Part shown: positions 17,309 through 28,814 of the stretch, in pieces
Position numbering within the stretch: the stretch's first letter is position 1
Layout: each line of letters begins with the position of its first letter
Assembly (NCBI RefSeq): GCF_003074055.1
Contig: NZ_CP029043.1
Coordinates: forward strand, 5,014,501-5,078,500
Source: Streptomyces nigra
GTDB lineage: Bacteria > Actinomycetota > Actinomycetes > Streptomycetales > Streptomycetaceae
Reading direction: 5' to 3'
Length of the DNA stretch: 64,000 nt
Notes under the pieces: generated by a model
Seen by the model: only the letters and a program-made list of their open reading frames with translations
Database searches by the model: none
Told to the model about the DNA's origin: nothing
Position numbers and translations under genes: made by a program

Positions 17309-18042
17309 GGCGTCGGCGTCTCCAGGGCGTAGCCCACGCCGTGCACGGTGCGGATGCGCTCGGCCCCGATCTTCCGGCGCAGCGCCTTGATGTGGCTGTC
17401 CACGGTGCGGGTGCCGGAGGCGTCCGCCCAGTCCCACACCTCGGCGAGCAGCTGCTCGCGCGAGAGGACCGCGCGCGGGGTGTTCGCCAGGCACACCAGC
17501 AGGTCGAACTCGGTCGGCGTCAGATGCACGTCCTCGCTGCGGACCCGCACACGCCGCTGCGCGTGGTCGATCTCCAGCTCGCCGAGGCGCAGGATGCCCG
17601 AGCGCGGCGTGGTGGCCGCGAGGGCGGCGCGCTCGACGCGGCGCAGCAGCACGTGCACGCGTGCCGCCAGCTCCCGCATGGAGAACGGCTTGGTCATGTA
17701 GTCGTCGGCGCCGACGCCGAGCCCGACCAGCATGTCCGTCTCGTCGTCCCGCGCGGTCAGCATCATGACCGGCACCGGCCGCTGGGCCTGCACCCGGCGG
17801 CAGACCTCCAGGCCGTCGAAGCCCGGCAGCATGATGTCGAGGATCAGCAGGTCGGGCTGCCAGGCCTCGGCCGTGTCGACGGCCGCCGGGCCGTCACCCG
17901 CGGTCTGCACGAGGAATCCCTCGGCGCGCAGACGGGCCGCGATGGCGTCCACGATGGTCGGATCGTCCTCGACCACCAGGACCCGGCGCTGTGCGCCGGG
18001 GGTCGCCGCCGTGCCGTTGTGGGAGGTGTGTGTCTGCTCCAT
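17305..18042 (-). CDS. OmpR/PhoB-family response regulator
   Basis: A 245-aa DNA-binding regulator. The receiver domain has VLVVEDDPTI, the phospho-acceptor Asp in LLILDIMLPG, the conserved Thr in MLTAR and Lys in YMTKPFSMREL. The C-terminal winged helix runs through LTPTEFDLLVCLANTPRAVLSREQLL to VDSHIKALRRKIG. ATG at 18042 is preferred over a TTG 12 bases upstream because GGGGCGGG precedes it. Coupled by ATGA to the sensor kinase. Target genes are unknown. Confidence 0.92.
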   Translation of the reverse strand: MEQTHTSHNGTAATPGAQRRVLVVEDDPTIVDAIAARLRAEGFLVQTAGDGPAAVDTAEAWQPDLLILDIMLPGFDGLEVCRRVQAQRPVPVMMLTARDDETDMLVGLGVGADDYMTKPFSMRELAARVHVLLRRVERAALAATTPRSGILRLGELEIDHAQRRVRVRSEDVHLTPTEFDLLVCLANTPRAVLSREQLLAEVWDWADASGTRTVDSHIKALRRKIGAERIRTVHGVGYALETPTP

Positions 18043-18174
18043 CGCCCGCCCCAAAGTTGCTTTCCGGAATCCGTGGGGTGATCCCGCTTACTGGCTGTGC
18101 CTGCGCATGCTTGCGATTGACGCTTGAATGATCCGCGTCAGGGAAGCAGAGTACGGGGAGTCACCGTGCCAGGG

Positions 18175-18852
18175 CTATCCAGGTCGGACGGCGAGGTGCA
18201 CGACGTCCGGAACGCCCCGGGCAACGGGGATCTCATCGGTACGCACCTGCTGGAATCCGGCATTGCGCAAGGTTTCTTCGAATTCCGGAGAGGGCTGAGC
18301 GGACCATACGGCCAGTACCCCACCCGGTGTCAACGCCCTTGCGCAGGCGGCCAGTCCGTCCGGTGAGTACAGGCTCTCGTTGCCGTCGGTGACGGTCCAA
18401 CCGGGCCCGTTGTCGATGTCGAGGCAGAGCGCGTCGTACGTGGCGGATGTCTCATACACGTGGGTGACGAGATCGGTCTCCAGGATCGACGTCCGCGGGT
18501 CCGCGAGCGCCGCCCCGGAGAGGCCGGACAGCGGCCCGCCGAGATGCCAGTCGATGATCGCGCGCTCGCGCTCCGCGACGGTGATCCGCCCCGGCCGCGG
18601 GTCGGCCGCGGCGTGTGCGAGCGAGAACCCGACCCCGAGCCCGCCGATCAGGATGTGCGGCCGTGAACGGTCGCCCAGCGCGTCCAGCGCCGCGTCCACC
18701 AGCAGCCGCTCCGAGCGGCCGTCGGAGGTGTCCATCAGGAAGCAGCCGTTGGCGATGATCTGCAGCAGCTCCCCGTGCCGCCGCAGCACCACCTCCCCAT
18801 AGGGGCCTTCGCGACGGTCCAGAACCACAGGCGTGTCGTACGAAGTGGACAT
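18175..18852 (-). CDS. Spermidine-synthase-fold methyltransferase-like protein
   Basis: A 225-aa protein with the Rossmann core of the spermine/spermidine synthase family. Visible are a glycine motif HILIGGLGVGFSLAHA around residue 65, an acidic residue at the end of the next strand (ITVAERERAI), and YDALCLDIDNGP in place of the aminopropyltransferase catalytic loop. The N-terminal tetramerisation domain of true spermidine synthases is missing, so polyamine synthesis is doubtful; it may bind SAM-type substrates. Divergent from lon. Confidence 0.75.
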   Translation of the reverse strand: MSTSYDTPVVLDRREGPYGEVVLRRHGELLQIIANGCFLMDTSDGRSERLLVDAALDALGDRSRPHILIGGLGVGFSLAHAAADPRPGRITVAERERAIIDWHLGGPLSGLSGAALADPRTSILETDLVTHVYETSATYDALCLDIDNGPGWTVTDGNESLYSPDGLAACARALTPGGVLAVWSAQPSPEFEETLRNAGFQQVRTDEIPVARGVPDVVHLAVRPG

Positions 18853-19121
18853 CGGGCCATCCTGCCAGGGGGGAGGGGGCTGCGGTGAGCACCCGATCGC
18901 CGAGAGCGAACGCCGTGACCGCCTCCCGGGCGGGGACCGGCTCGGTCACCGTGCCGTCGGCTACGCACGCCGGGATTCCGGTGGCCGGGGACCGGCCGGA
19001 ATAGCGGCCTTCGACTCGCCGCTTCCCCTGTCGACCCCGTGGATTCCACACGCCGGGTTCGCCGTCGATCGCTGTCAGCGAACGTGCCGGAGTGCCGGGA
19101 ACAATCGGGCAGCCCCGAGCA

Positions 19122-19140
19122 TTGAGTCGGCGTAACTCAA
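19122..19140 (+). promoter_or_regulatory. HAIR operator (HspR box) upstream of lon
   Basis: TTGAGT, seven bases, ACTCAA at 19122-19140 matches the HspR-associated inverted repeat CTTGAGT-N7-ACTCAAG except for the outermost bases. It lies 22 bases before the lon start. HspR control of lon is established in streptomycetes, so heat induction by release of HspR is expected here. Confidence 0.85.
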
Positions 19141-19162
19141 CTTGACTGCCTAAGGGGAGATC

Positions 19163-21577
<2,415 letters not shown>

Positions 21578-21597
21578 CGGACGCCGCCGGACAGGGC

Positions 21598-21631
21598 AGG
21601 GCCCGGGTCCCCAGGTGGGGGCCCGGGCCCT
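21598..21631. terminator. Hairpin terminator after lon
   Basis: A 15-bp stem with one G-T type mismatch (21598-21612 and 21617-21631) and an AGGT loop lies between lon and the convergent GH25 gene. Confidence 0.8.
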
Positions 21632-21646
21632 CCCCGTGCGGGGGCG

Positions 21647-22486
21647 TCAGCCGTTGGCCAGGGCCACGACCCGGTCGAGGGCGCCGTTGAAGCGGTCGTG
21701 GTCGCCGACGGTCGGGCCGGTCGAGGTGTACTGCCACATCGTGTAGTAGCTCCAGCCGGCCGGCAGTTCGCCCACGGACGCGGCGTACCGGGCGATCCAC
21801 AGCGGGTTGGCCGAGGCGAAGGCGCTGGAGTTGCCGGTGCACTGCTTCCACCAGCTGGTCGCCGTGTAGATGACGGGGTCGCGGCCGGTGCGCGCCTTGT
21901 AGCGGTTCACGAAGTCGCGGATCCAGGTGACCATCCCGCTGGCGGACTTGCCGAAGCAGGCGTCGCCGTACGGGTTCCACTCGATGTCGAGGACACCGGG
22001 CAGGGTGCGGCCGTCGCGGGACCAGCCGCCGCCGTGGTCGACGAAGTAGTCGGCCTGGGTTGCTCCATTGGTGGTGTCCGGGGTCGCGAAGTGGTACGCC
22101 CCGCGGATCATGCCCACGTTGTAGGAGCCGTTGTACTGCTGGGCGAAGTAGGGGTTGGTGTAGTACGTCCCCTCGGTGGCCTTCACATAGGCCCACTTGA
22201 CCCCGCTGGACCACAGGGTCGACCAGGCGACGTTGCCCTGGTGGCTGGAGACGTCGACACCCTCCGTCTGGGCGGCCAGGGTGCCGGCGGGGACGCCGGT
22301 GGTGCCGTCGTGCGCCGCGACGCCCATGCCCATGTAGGCGGAGCCGCGTGGCGGGGTGCCGCCGTCCCGCGCTGACGACGGCTGGGCGGTCAGGACGAGC
22401 AGGGCCAGGGCGAGTGCGAGGGTGAGCAGGAGTCCGGTCGGATACGGGCTGTGGGGGTGGCGCTGTTCGGGTCTGTGCACGGGCAT
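21647..22486 (-). CDS. Secreted GH25 lysozyme (N-acetylmuramidase)
   Basis: A 279-aa secreted muramidase of glycoside hydrolase family 25 (Chalaropsis/cellosyl type). A long positively charged N-terminus is followed by a Leu/Ala core (GLLLTLALALALLVLTAQPSS). The GH25 barrel then starts at GVDVSSHQGNVAW and continues with WAYVKATEGTYY and the catalytic pair in VLDIEWNPYG, where Asp and Glu act. The ATG at 22486 has GGAGG upstream. It should act on peptidoglycan outside the membrane, in growth or turnover. Cys pairs in the barrel could form a disulfide. Confidence 0.9.
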   Translation of the reverse strand: MPVHRPEQRHPHSPYPTGLLLTLALALALLVLTAQPSSARDGGTPPRGSAYMGMGVAAHDGTTGVPAGTLAAQTEGVDVSSHQGNVAWSTLWSSGVKWAYVKATEGTYYTNPYFAQQYNGSYNVGMIRGAYHFATPDTTNGATQADYFVDHGGGWSRDGRTLPGVLDIEWNPYGDACFGKSASGMVTWIRDFVNRYKARTGRDPVIYTATSWWKQCTGNSSAFASANPLWIARYAASVGELPAGWSYYTMWQYTSTGPTVGDHDRFNGALDRVVALANG

Positions 22487-22711
22487 AGCGTGCCTCCGAA
22501 GGCTCGGTGACGCATGGTGGGGAACGCGCACGGGTGTGGCGTGAGCATGTCAGCGGCATGCTCCGCGTACGACGCTAGGCAGCGGAATGACCAGGTGGAA
22601 GAGGGCCTGGCGGCTGCCGTTGGTCTAAGCCTGCGAAATACTGACGGAGCTGCGGCGATGACGCCGGTTGGCGGAAACTTTCACGGCCGGGAAAACGAGG
22701 CAGGGGCTGAC

Positions 22712-23206
22712 GTGCACGAAGACGGCAACGGCGACGCGATGGCGCCCGGACCCGGTAGCTCCAGCGGTGGTATGGACCAGCCCGAGTTCCTGGACCTGGA
22801 ACGCGAGTTGACGGTCCTCTTCCGGCGCGCCCGGGCCAAGCAGGGCGAGATGGCCCGCGAGGTCCACCCGGACCTGGAGTCGGCGGCGTACGGGCTGCTG
22901 GTCCGTCTGGACGAGTCGGGACAGCTGCGGGCCACCGAACTCGCCGCGTACATCGGCGTCGGCAAGGCCACCATGTCGCGCCAGCTGCGCGCCCTGGAGG
23001 ACCTCGGCCTGGTCGCCAGGGAACCGGACCCGGCGGACGGCCGGGCCTGGCTGGTACACCTCACCGAGGAGGGCCGCCGCCGGGTCGCCAAGGTCCGCGA
23101 GGCCCGCCGGGCGAGCTATGTCGCCCAGATGTCCCACTGGGAGCGCGAGGAAGTGGCGGAGCTGGCCCGGCTGCTGAACCAGCTGAACCGGGGCATGGAC
23201 CATTAA
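22712..23206 (+). CDS. MarR-family transcriptional regulator
   Basis: A 164-aa winged-helix regulator. The HTH is LRATELAAYIGVGKATMSRQLRALEDLGLVAREPD with the wing DGRAWLVHLTEEGRRR; flanking helices form the dimer interface. GTG at 22712 is chosen because a purine-rich AGGCAGGGG lies at the right distance. ATGs at 22658 and 22739 are possible alternatives, so the N-terminus is uncertain. Divergent from the GH25 gene. Ligand and target unknown. Confidence 0.85.
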   Translation: MHEDGNGDAMAPGPGSSSGGMDQPEFLDLERELTVLFRRARAKQGEMAREVHPDLESAAYGLLVRLDESGQLRATELAAYIGVGKATMSRQLRALEDLGLVAREPDPADGRAWLVHLTEEGRRRVAKVREARRASYVAQMSHWEREEVAELARLLNQLNRGMDH

Positions 23207-23221
23207 CCGCCCCCGGCCGCC

Positions 23222-23992
23222 TCACAGCTCCACGTACACGACCGTCGCGTCGTCGTGCCGCTTGCCGCGCCCCGGGTGCGTCCGCTCCAGCGCGCGTACC
23301 CGCTCCACCAGCGCCCCCGCGCCCTTCTCGCGGACATAGCCGAGGCAGTCGCGCCAGTCGCCCTGCCGGAAGCGCTCCACCCAGCGGGTCGCCCCGTCCG
23401 TCAGCGCGGCCAGGGTGCGCACCTCGTCGCGCGGCAGCGCCCCCGTCACCGCCCGTTCCGCCACCGCCGGGTCGGCGGCCGCCGTGAAGAAGCCGCCCTC
23501 CTTGTTGCGCAGATACGTGTCGACATGGGCGTGCGTCGCCAGCGCCGACGCCGGCAGCCGGTCCAGTCGGTCGTCGAGGCAGGGCGTCACCGTCCCGTCG
23601 TGGGACTCCACCAGCAGGGCCGAGTCGGACAGGACGAGGTGCTCCACCGCCCCGGCGGACCACCGCGCGAGGACGACGGTTGCCTGGGGCGTGCGCGGGT
23701 GAGAAAGGTCACAAGTCCCCGCGTGGGCCTCGGCGGTGCGCGCGATCGCCCGGGCCAGCACCTCCGCGAGGGGCACATCGGGGAGGGAAACGGTCAGTTC
23801 GGTCAGGGCCCCGCCGAGCCGTGCGGTGAACCAGTGGACGGAGTGCACACACCCCGCCCCGTCCCGCGGCGGCGTCACCCCGTCCAGGACGACGAGGGCC
23901 CCTCCCCGCCCCGAAGCGGGCAGGGCCACACTCGCGAAGTCCTCGTTGGCGCGGTCCGGATCGCCCGACTCCGAAACTAGCTCTGTGCGCAT
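23222..23992 (-). CDS. PP2C-like serine/threonine phosphatase domain protein
   Basis: A 256-aa cytoplasmic protein with a degenerate PP2C fold: NEDF near residue 16, LVVLDGVTPP in place of the usual DGxGG motif, LSDSALLV, TDGATRW and the late HDDATVVYVE that normally ligates metal. The acidic residues for two metals are largely kept, so activity is possible but reduced. Converges on the MarR gene with 15 bases between, no hairpin seen. Confidence 0.75.
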   Translation of the reverse strand: MRTELVSESGDPDRANEDFASVALPASGRGGALVVLDGVTPPRDGAGCVHSVHWFTARLGGALTELTVSLPDVPLAEVLARAIARTAEAHAGTCDLSHPRTPQATVVLARWSAGAVEHLVLSDSALLVESHDGTVTPCLDDRLDRLPASALATHAHVDTYLRNKEGGFFTAAADPAVAERAVTGALPRDEVRTLAALTDGATRWVERFRQGDWRDCLGYVREKGAGALVERVRALERTHPGRGKRHDDATVVYVEL

Positions 23993-24398
23993 CCGGCCAG
24001 TCTGCACGAGCCCTTCACAAGGTCCCGCCCAGGGGCGCGACTTCCGCCGGACCGTCACGGCGACGCAGGTCACCCGCCTGATTTGAGAGGAATGCATCAC
24101 TCCGGCAAGACGTGGCGGCGAATACTGCCACCGCCCGCCGCAGACGTCCAACCGGCCCACCGCGCAGGGTCCTGGCACCGGCCACGGGAACTTGCCCGCC
24201 AACTCCCCTCCGGGGTTCACTCCTTCGGGTGGCGGGTCAGGTGATGCCGGACCGTCGCCCACCGGCACTGGGAGGGTCGGGGACCGGTGAGGGCCACCCC
24301 GGGCGCGAACCCAGTCGCGAGCTTGGGGGAGGGGTGTACGTACGGTCGACGGAAGTTGACCCGACGTCATCCGGACCCATGGGTACCACGAGTCAGGA
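23993..24398. other. Intergenic region upstream of the conservon, 406 bp
   Basis: No convincing gene. It contains the divergent promoters of the PP2C-like gene and cvnA. CTTGCCCGCC near 24190 can pair with GGCGGGTCAGG near 24232, a possible weak stem-loop, and GTACGTAC occurs near 24339. No recognised riboswitch. Confidence 0.5.
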
Positions 24399-27281
24399 AT
24401 GCGAGCACCGGTGCAGAAGACGCGGCCTCGTCGCTCAGGCAAGCAGACGGCCTCCGCAGGAGGCGACCAGCCCACCCCCGGCACCGCCGAAGCCCCCGCC
24501 CCCGCAGGCAAGGGGCGCCCGACCCACGTACGGAACCGGCTGATCGTCGCCGTGGCCGTCGTCGCCGCGGCCATCGCCGGCGCCGGCGTCCCCTCGATCG
24601 TCACCGCCTCCGCGCAACTGCATGACACACAGAGCGCCGTGACGCTCGCCGAGCAGACCCAGGACGCGCTCACCCTCGCGCATTCCCTCGCCGACGAGCG
24701 CGACGAGGTCACCTCCTACATCGCCGCGGGCCGCCCCAAGTCCAAGGCGCCCAGCGAGCAGCGCAGCGCCCGGGTCGACCGGCAGGTCGAGGAGCTGCGC
24801 GCCGACACGGACACGCCCGCCGGTCTGCGCGACGACCTCGAAGGCGTCGCCACGCTGCGCCGGTCCGCGCTCACCGGCAAGAGCACCGCCCTGGAGGCGC
24901 ACGCCGCGTACACGGCGGCCATCGCCGAACTGCACCGGCTCGCCGAGCGCCTGGCCGAGGAGATGCCCTCGCGCGCCGGCACCGGCGCCCACGCGCTGGC
25001 CGAACTCGACACCGCGGTGCAGCAGGCCGCCGCCGCGCGCGGGCTGCTGCTCGCCGCGCTGAGCGTGCCGACCACCACCCAGACCGTCGTCGACCCGCTC
25101 ACCGGTGTCGCGACCACGCGGAAGACCTCCTCGGACGCGGACGCCAAACAGCGTGACGCGCTCGCCACCGCCGCCCAGCAGGCCCGGCTGCGCTCCGACG
25201 CGGCCCTTGCCGACTTCCGGGACACCGCCGCGCCCGCCGCGCGCGCCTCGTACGACTCCACCGTCACCGGTCCCGAGGTCGACACCGCCGAGCGCTACCT
25301 GGTCGCCCTCACCGACCAGCCCACGCTCAGCGACCGGGACCTGGAGACCAACACCCGCCGTGCCTCGGCCGCCCTCTCCGCCCGCGTCGACTCGATGCGC
25401 GGCGCGGAGTCGGCCCTCTACGACCGCCGCACCAAGGCCCTGGAGCAGCTCCGCGACGACGACGTCACCGCGCTGGAGATCCACATCGCGATCCTCGGTG
25501 TGCTGATGCTGCTCGCCGTGGGCGTGGCCACCGGCATGGCCCGCGGCCTCACCCGCCCCCTCGCCGTACTGCGGCTCGGCTCCGCCCGGCTCGCGGGCGC
25601 CGCCGACCCGGCCGCCGAGGAACCCGTGCGGTTCACCGGCCGCAGGGACGAGTTCGCCCAGGTCGTCGACTCCGTCAACGCGCTGCACACGCGGGCCGCC
25701 GCCCTGAACGAGCGCATCGCCACCCTGGAGTCCGACCGCAAGCACCTGGTCGGGCAGCGCCAGAAGATGGCCGACGCCCGCGAGGACCTGCGCGGCGAAC
25801 TCGCCGAGTCCACCGCCCAGCTGGAGCGGCTGCGCGAGAGCATCGGCGGCACCTTCGTCAACCTCGCCCTGCGTACCCTCGGCCTGGTCGAGCGGCAACT
25901 CGGCGTGATCGAGGGCCTGGAGGAGCGCGAGCAGGACCCCGAGCGCCTCGCCACCCTGTTCAAACTCGACCACTTCGCCACGGTCATGCGCCGGCACAGC
26001 GAGAACCTCCTCGTGCTGGCCGGCACCGAGCACGTGCAGCAGCACGCCGGACCGGTGCCGCTGGTGGACGTCGTCCGCGCCGCCGTCAGCGAGATCGAGC
26101 GGTACGAGCGGGTCCGGATCGCCGCGCTGCCGCCGCACGCGCACGTGGCCGGCTTCGCCGCCGACGACCTGTCCCACCTGCTCGCCGAACTCATGGAGAA
26201 CGCCACCTCGTTCTCTCCGCCGGACCTGCCCGTCGAGGTGTCCGGCTGGCTGCTGGAGAGCGGCGAGGTGATGCTCTCCGTGCAGGACGAGGGCATCGGC
26301 ATGGCGGGGGACCGGCTGACCCGGCTCAACACCCGTCTCGCCGAGTTCGACCCGGAGGCCACCTACGACCAGGAGGGCGAGGACGGGCTGGGTCTCGGCC
26401 TGTACGTCGTCGCCCGCCTCGCCCATCGGCACGGCGTCCGCGTGCAGCTGCGCGAGCAGAAGCAGGGCGGGGTCGCGGCCGTCGCCGTCCTGCCCAAGGG
26501 TCTGCTGGCCGCCGCGCCCACCGCCGCGGTCCCCACGGAGTCACCGCGCCGCACCGGCGGCCACACCTTCTCCCTGCCGGGCGCCGACGCCGAGGCCAAC
26601 TCCAACCATCTGCCGGCCCGGCAGAAGGGCGCCGACCCGCTGGTGGCGCTGGCCGAGCAGGCCGTCGAGCGCAACGAGTCGGAGGCCGGGCCCGAGGAGG
26701 CCGGCGAGGAGCCGGAGGCGACCGAGCCCTCGGCCACCGAGCCCTCGGCCACCGAGCCCTCGGCCACCGAGCCCGCCGAGGCAGCCGCCGAACCGCACGT
26801 CCCCGCCCAGCAGTCGCCCGCCGAGACGACGATGGAGCTGCTGATCCCGGAGCCCGCCGCCGCCCCGGCCGAGGAGTCGCTCACGGAGCGGCCCGAGCGG
26901 ACGGAGCTGCCCGAGCGCATGGAGACGCCCGAGCAGCCCGAGCGCCCCGACCCGTACGCCATCGGCCCCGACACCCACGAACGAGCCCGGGACGAGGTGG
27001 ACGAGGACCCGGAGCCCGTCACCGACAAGGGCCTGCCCAAGCGCACCCCCCGGATCACGGCACCGACGGCCGCGCCGGTCCGCCGCAGCGGGGGCGTCGA
27101 CGCCGAGGCCCTGCGCCGCCGGCTCGGCGGCTTCCGCAAGGGCGCGGAGGCCGGCTACCGCGACGTCCAGGCGGAGATCGCCGAACGCACCGGACAGAAC
27201 AAGGCACCGGACACGCCCGCCGGAGCGAGCACCGAATCCGAAGCAGCCACGGGGGGCACAGTCGAGGAGGCAAGCAGTTGA
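24399..27281 (+). CDS. cvnA: Conservon histidine-kinase-like sensor CvnA (nitrate/sulfonate-sensor type)
   Basis: A 960-aa membrane protein. TM1 is at about residues 48-70 (LIVAVAVVAAAIAGAGVPSI), followed by a helical NIT-type extracytoplasmic sensor of about 280 residues. TM2 is near 355-378 (LGVLMLLAVGVATGMARGL), then HAMP, a dimerisation region and the kinase ATPase (LLAELMENATSFSPP, VQDEGIGMAG, GLGLYVVARLAHRHG). A classical H-box with its phospho-acceptor His is not obvious, as usual in conservons. The roughly 260-residue C-terminal tail is acidic and Pro-rich with a repeated ATEPS unit. GTG at 24411 is an alternative start. First gene of the coupled cvnABCD operon, a GPCR-like membrane switch acting through CvnD. 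Confidence 0.9.
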   Translation: MRAPVQKTRPRRSGKQTASAGGDQPTPGTAEAPAPAGKGRPTHVRNRLIVAVAVVAAAIAGAGVPSIVTASAQLHDTQSAVTLAEQTQDALTLAHSLADERDEVTSYIAAGRPKSKAPSEQRSARVDRQVEELRADTDTPAGLRDDLEGVATLRRSALTGKSTALEAHAAYTAAIAELHRLAERLAEEMPSRAGTGAHALAELDTAVQQAAAARGLLLAALSVPTTTQTVVDPLTGVATTRKTSSDADAKQRDALATAAQQARLRSDAALADFRDTAAPAARASYDSTVTGPEVDTAERYLVALTDQPTLSDRDLETNTRRASAALSARVDSMRGAESALYDRRTKALEQLRDDDVTALEIHIAILGVLMLLAVGVATGMARGLTRPLAVLRLGSARLAGAADPAAEEPVRFTGRRDEFAQVVDSVNALHTRAAALNERIATLESDRKHLVGQRQKMADAREDLRGELAESTAQLERLRESIGGTFVNLALRTLGLVERQLGVIEGLEEREQDPERLATLFKLDHFATVMRRHSENLLVLAGTEHVQQHAGPVPLVDVVRAAVSEIERYERVRIAALPPHAHVAGFAADDLSHLLAELMENATSFSPPDLPVEVSGWLLESGEVMLSVQDEGIGMAGDRLTRLNTRLAEFDPEATYDQEGEDGLGLGLYVVARLAHRHGVRVQLREQKQGGVAAVAVLPKGLLAAAPTAAVPTESPRRTGGHTFSLPGADAEANSNHLPARQKGADPLVALAEQAVERNESEAGPEEAGEEPEATEPSATEPSATEPSATEPAEAAAEPHVPAQQSPAETTMELLIPEPAAAPAEESLTERPERTELPERMETPEQPERPDPYAIGPDTHERARDEVDEDPEPVTDKGLPKRTPRITAPTAAPVRRSGGVDAEALRRRLGGFRKGAEAGYRDVQAEIAERTGQNKAPDTPAGASTESEAATGGTVEEASS
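26719..26774 (+). repeat. 15-bp in-frame tandem repeat encoding ATEPS
   Basis: GCCACCGAGCCCTCG is repeated about three and a half times inside cvnA, giving ATEPS-ATEPS-ATEPS-ATEP in the disordered tail. The number of copies may vary between strains. Confidence 0.8.
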
Positions 27282-27781
27282 CCGCGCCCAGTACCTTCGG
27301 ACTGAGCAGTGAAGCCCGCAACCTGCACTGGTTGTTGACGAATCTGGTCGAGGAGGTGCCGGGTATCCAGTCGGTCGCCGTCGTCTCCTCCGACGGCCTC
27401 CTGCTCCTCTCCTCCGACCAGGCACGCAACGCCGAGGCCCGCGAGGCGAGGCACGAGCGGCGCTCGGGCCCGCGCGGCTCCTCCGCCGACCTCGCCACCA
27501 TCGTCTCCGGCATCGGCAGCCTCACCGTCGGGGCGGCCAAGCTGATGGAGTTCGGCGGGGTGAGGCACACCATGGTCGCCATGGACGAGGGCAGCCTCTT
27601 CGTCATGTCCATCAGCGACGGCTCGCTGCTCGGGGTGCACGGCTCCGCCGACTGCGACATGAGCGTGGTCGCGTACCACATGGCGCTCTTCGTCGGCCGG
27701 GCCGGACACGTTCTCACCCCCGAACTCCGCAGCGAGCTCCGGAAGTCGCTGGAGCCCGCGTCGGCAGGGAGCACCCGATGA
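27278..27781 (+). CDS. cvnB: Roadblock/LC7-domain conservon protein CvnB
   Basis: A 167-aa cytoplasmic protein of the roadblock/LC7 fold (LHWLLTNLVEEVPGIQSVAVVSSDG, then MVAMDEGSLFVMSI). Such proteins dimerise and act as regulators of the small GTPase made by the same operon. It starts with TTG, which overlaps the cvnA stop as TTGA and has GAGGAGG upstream, and its own stop overlaps cvnC as ATGA. Confidence 0.92.
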   Translation: MTAPSTFGLSSEARNLHWLLTNLVEEVPGIQSVAVVSSDGLLLLSSDQARNAEAREARHERRSGPRGSSADLATIVSGIGSLTVGAAKLMEFGGVRHTMVAMDEGSLFVMSISDGSLLGVHGSADCDMSVVAYHMALFVGRAGHVLTPELRSELRKSLEPASAGSTR

Positions 27782-28197
27782 GCAACGCCCCGAGGAACCG
27801 GCGACAGCTCCCCGTGCGCGGGGGTGACCGAAAACCGGCCCGTGTGCGGCCCTACTCGCTCACCGGCGGCCGCACCCGCTTCGGCCACGTCCTCCTGGTG
27901 GAGACGTTCGTGGCCGCGCTGGAGGCCCCCGAGGAGCGCAAGGAGCTGACGAACGGCTCGCTCAGCACCAAGGTGATGCCGGAGCTGAGGGCCATCGTCG
28001 AACTGTGCCGCCGGATGCGTACGGTGGCCGAGATCGCCGCGCTGCTGAAGATGCCGCTCGGCGTGGTCCGCGTGCTCCTCAGCGATCTCGCGGACCAGGG
28101 AAAGATCCGTGTGTACGGCACCGGAACCGGTCATGGCACCGGCCGTCCGGACCGGGCTCTGCTCGAAAGGGTGCTGAGTGGACTCCGTCGTCTTTGA
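27778..28197 (+). CDS. cvnC: DUF742 conservon protein CvnC
   Basis: A 139-aa protein with the DUF742 pattern: VRPYSLTGGRTR at the start, LVETFVAAL, and a winged-helix-like C-terminus (TVAEIAALLKMPLGVVRVLLSDLADQGKI). Its exact role in the conservon is unknown. Coupled by ATGA to cvnB and overlapping cvnD by 20 bases. Confidence 0.92.
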   Translation: MSNAPRNRRQLPVRGGDRKPARVRPYSLTGGRTRFGHVLLVETFVAALEAPEERKELTNGSLSTKVMPELRAIVELCRRMRTVAEIAALLKMPLGVVRVLLSDLADQGKIRVYGTGTGHGTGRPDRALLERVLSGLRRL

Positions 28198-28789
28198 GGA
28201 CACCGACGAGGACCTGCGGTCCTGGCAGACGGACCGGGCCCGGGCCCCGATCGCCACGAAGATAGTCGTGGCGGGCGGGTTCGGCGTCGGCAAGACCACG
28301 CTCGTCACATCCGTCTCGGAGATCACGCCGCTGCAGACCGAGGCGCTGATGACCGAGGCGAGCGAGGAGACCGACGACCTCACCGCCACGCCCGGCAAGT
28401 CGACCACCACCGTGGCCATGGACTTCGGGCGGATCACGCTCGACGAGGACCTGGTGCTGTATCTGTTCGGCACCCCGGGCCAGCAGCGGTTCTGGTTCAT
28501 GTGGGACGACCTGGTGCGCGGCGCGATCGGCGCGGTCGTCATGGCCGACACCCGGCGGCTGAAGGACTGCTTCCCGGCGCTCGACTACTTCGAGAGCTGC
28601 GGGCTGCCGTACGTCGTCGCGGTCAACCACTTCGACGGCAGTGAGCGGTTCGAACCGGAGGACGTGCGGGAGGCGTTGACGATCCCTCCGCACATACCTG
28701 TAATGATCATGGACGCGAGGCGCCGGATCTCGGTGATCGAGACCCTGTTGTCCCTGGTGGGGCACGCGCTGGACGTCACCCCCGAGTGA
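28178..28789 (+). CDS. cvnD: Small GTPase-like conservon protein CvnD
   Basis: A 203-aa Ras-like ATP/GTP-binding protein. G1 is VVAGGFGVGKTTL near residues 30-42, G3 is FGTPGQQRF, and VAVNHFDG stands where NKxD normally sits, so base specificity may be relaxed. It starts with GTG inside the end of cvnC. It is the output component of the conservon, held at the membrane with CvnA-C. The monooxygenase gene 26 bases downstream is probably cotranscribed. Confidence 0.92.
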   Translation: MDSVVFEDTDEDLRSWQTDRARAPIATKIVVAGGFGVGKTTLVTSVSEITPLQTEALMTEASEETDDLTATPGKSTTTVAMDFGRITLDEDLVLYLFGTPGQQRFWFMWDDLVRGAIGAVVMADTRRLKDCFPALDYFESCGLPYVVAVNHFDGSERFEPEDVREALTIPPHIPVMIMDARRRISVIETLLSLVGHALDVTPE

Positions 28790-28814
28790 AACGCGGTTAG
28801 GAGCCCTCACCCGC

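Noticed and set aside
24411..24413. GTG as the cvnA start
   Set aside because: Spacing from the AGGA element is too long, about 15 bases; the ATG at 24399 is kept although its own spacing is short. This remains undecided.
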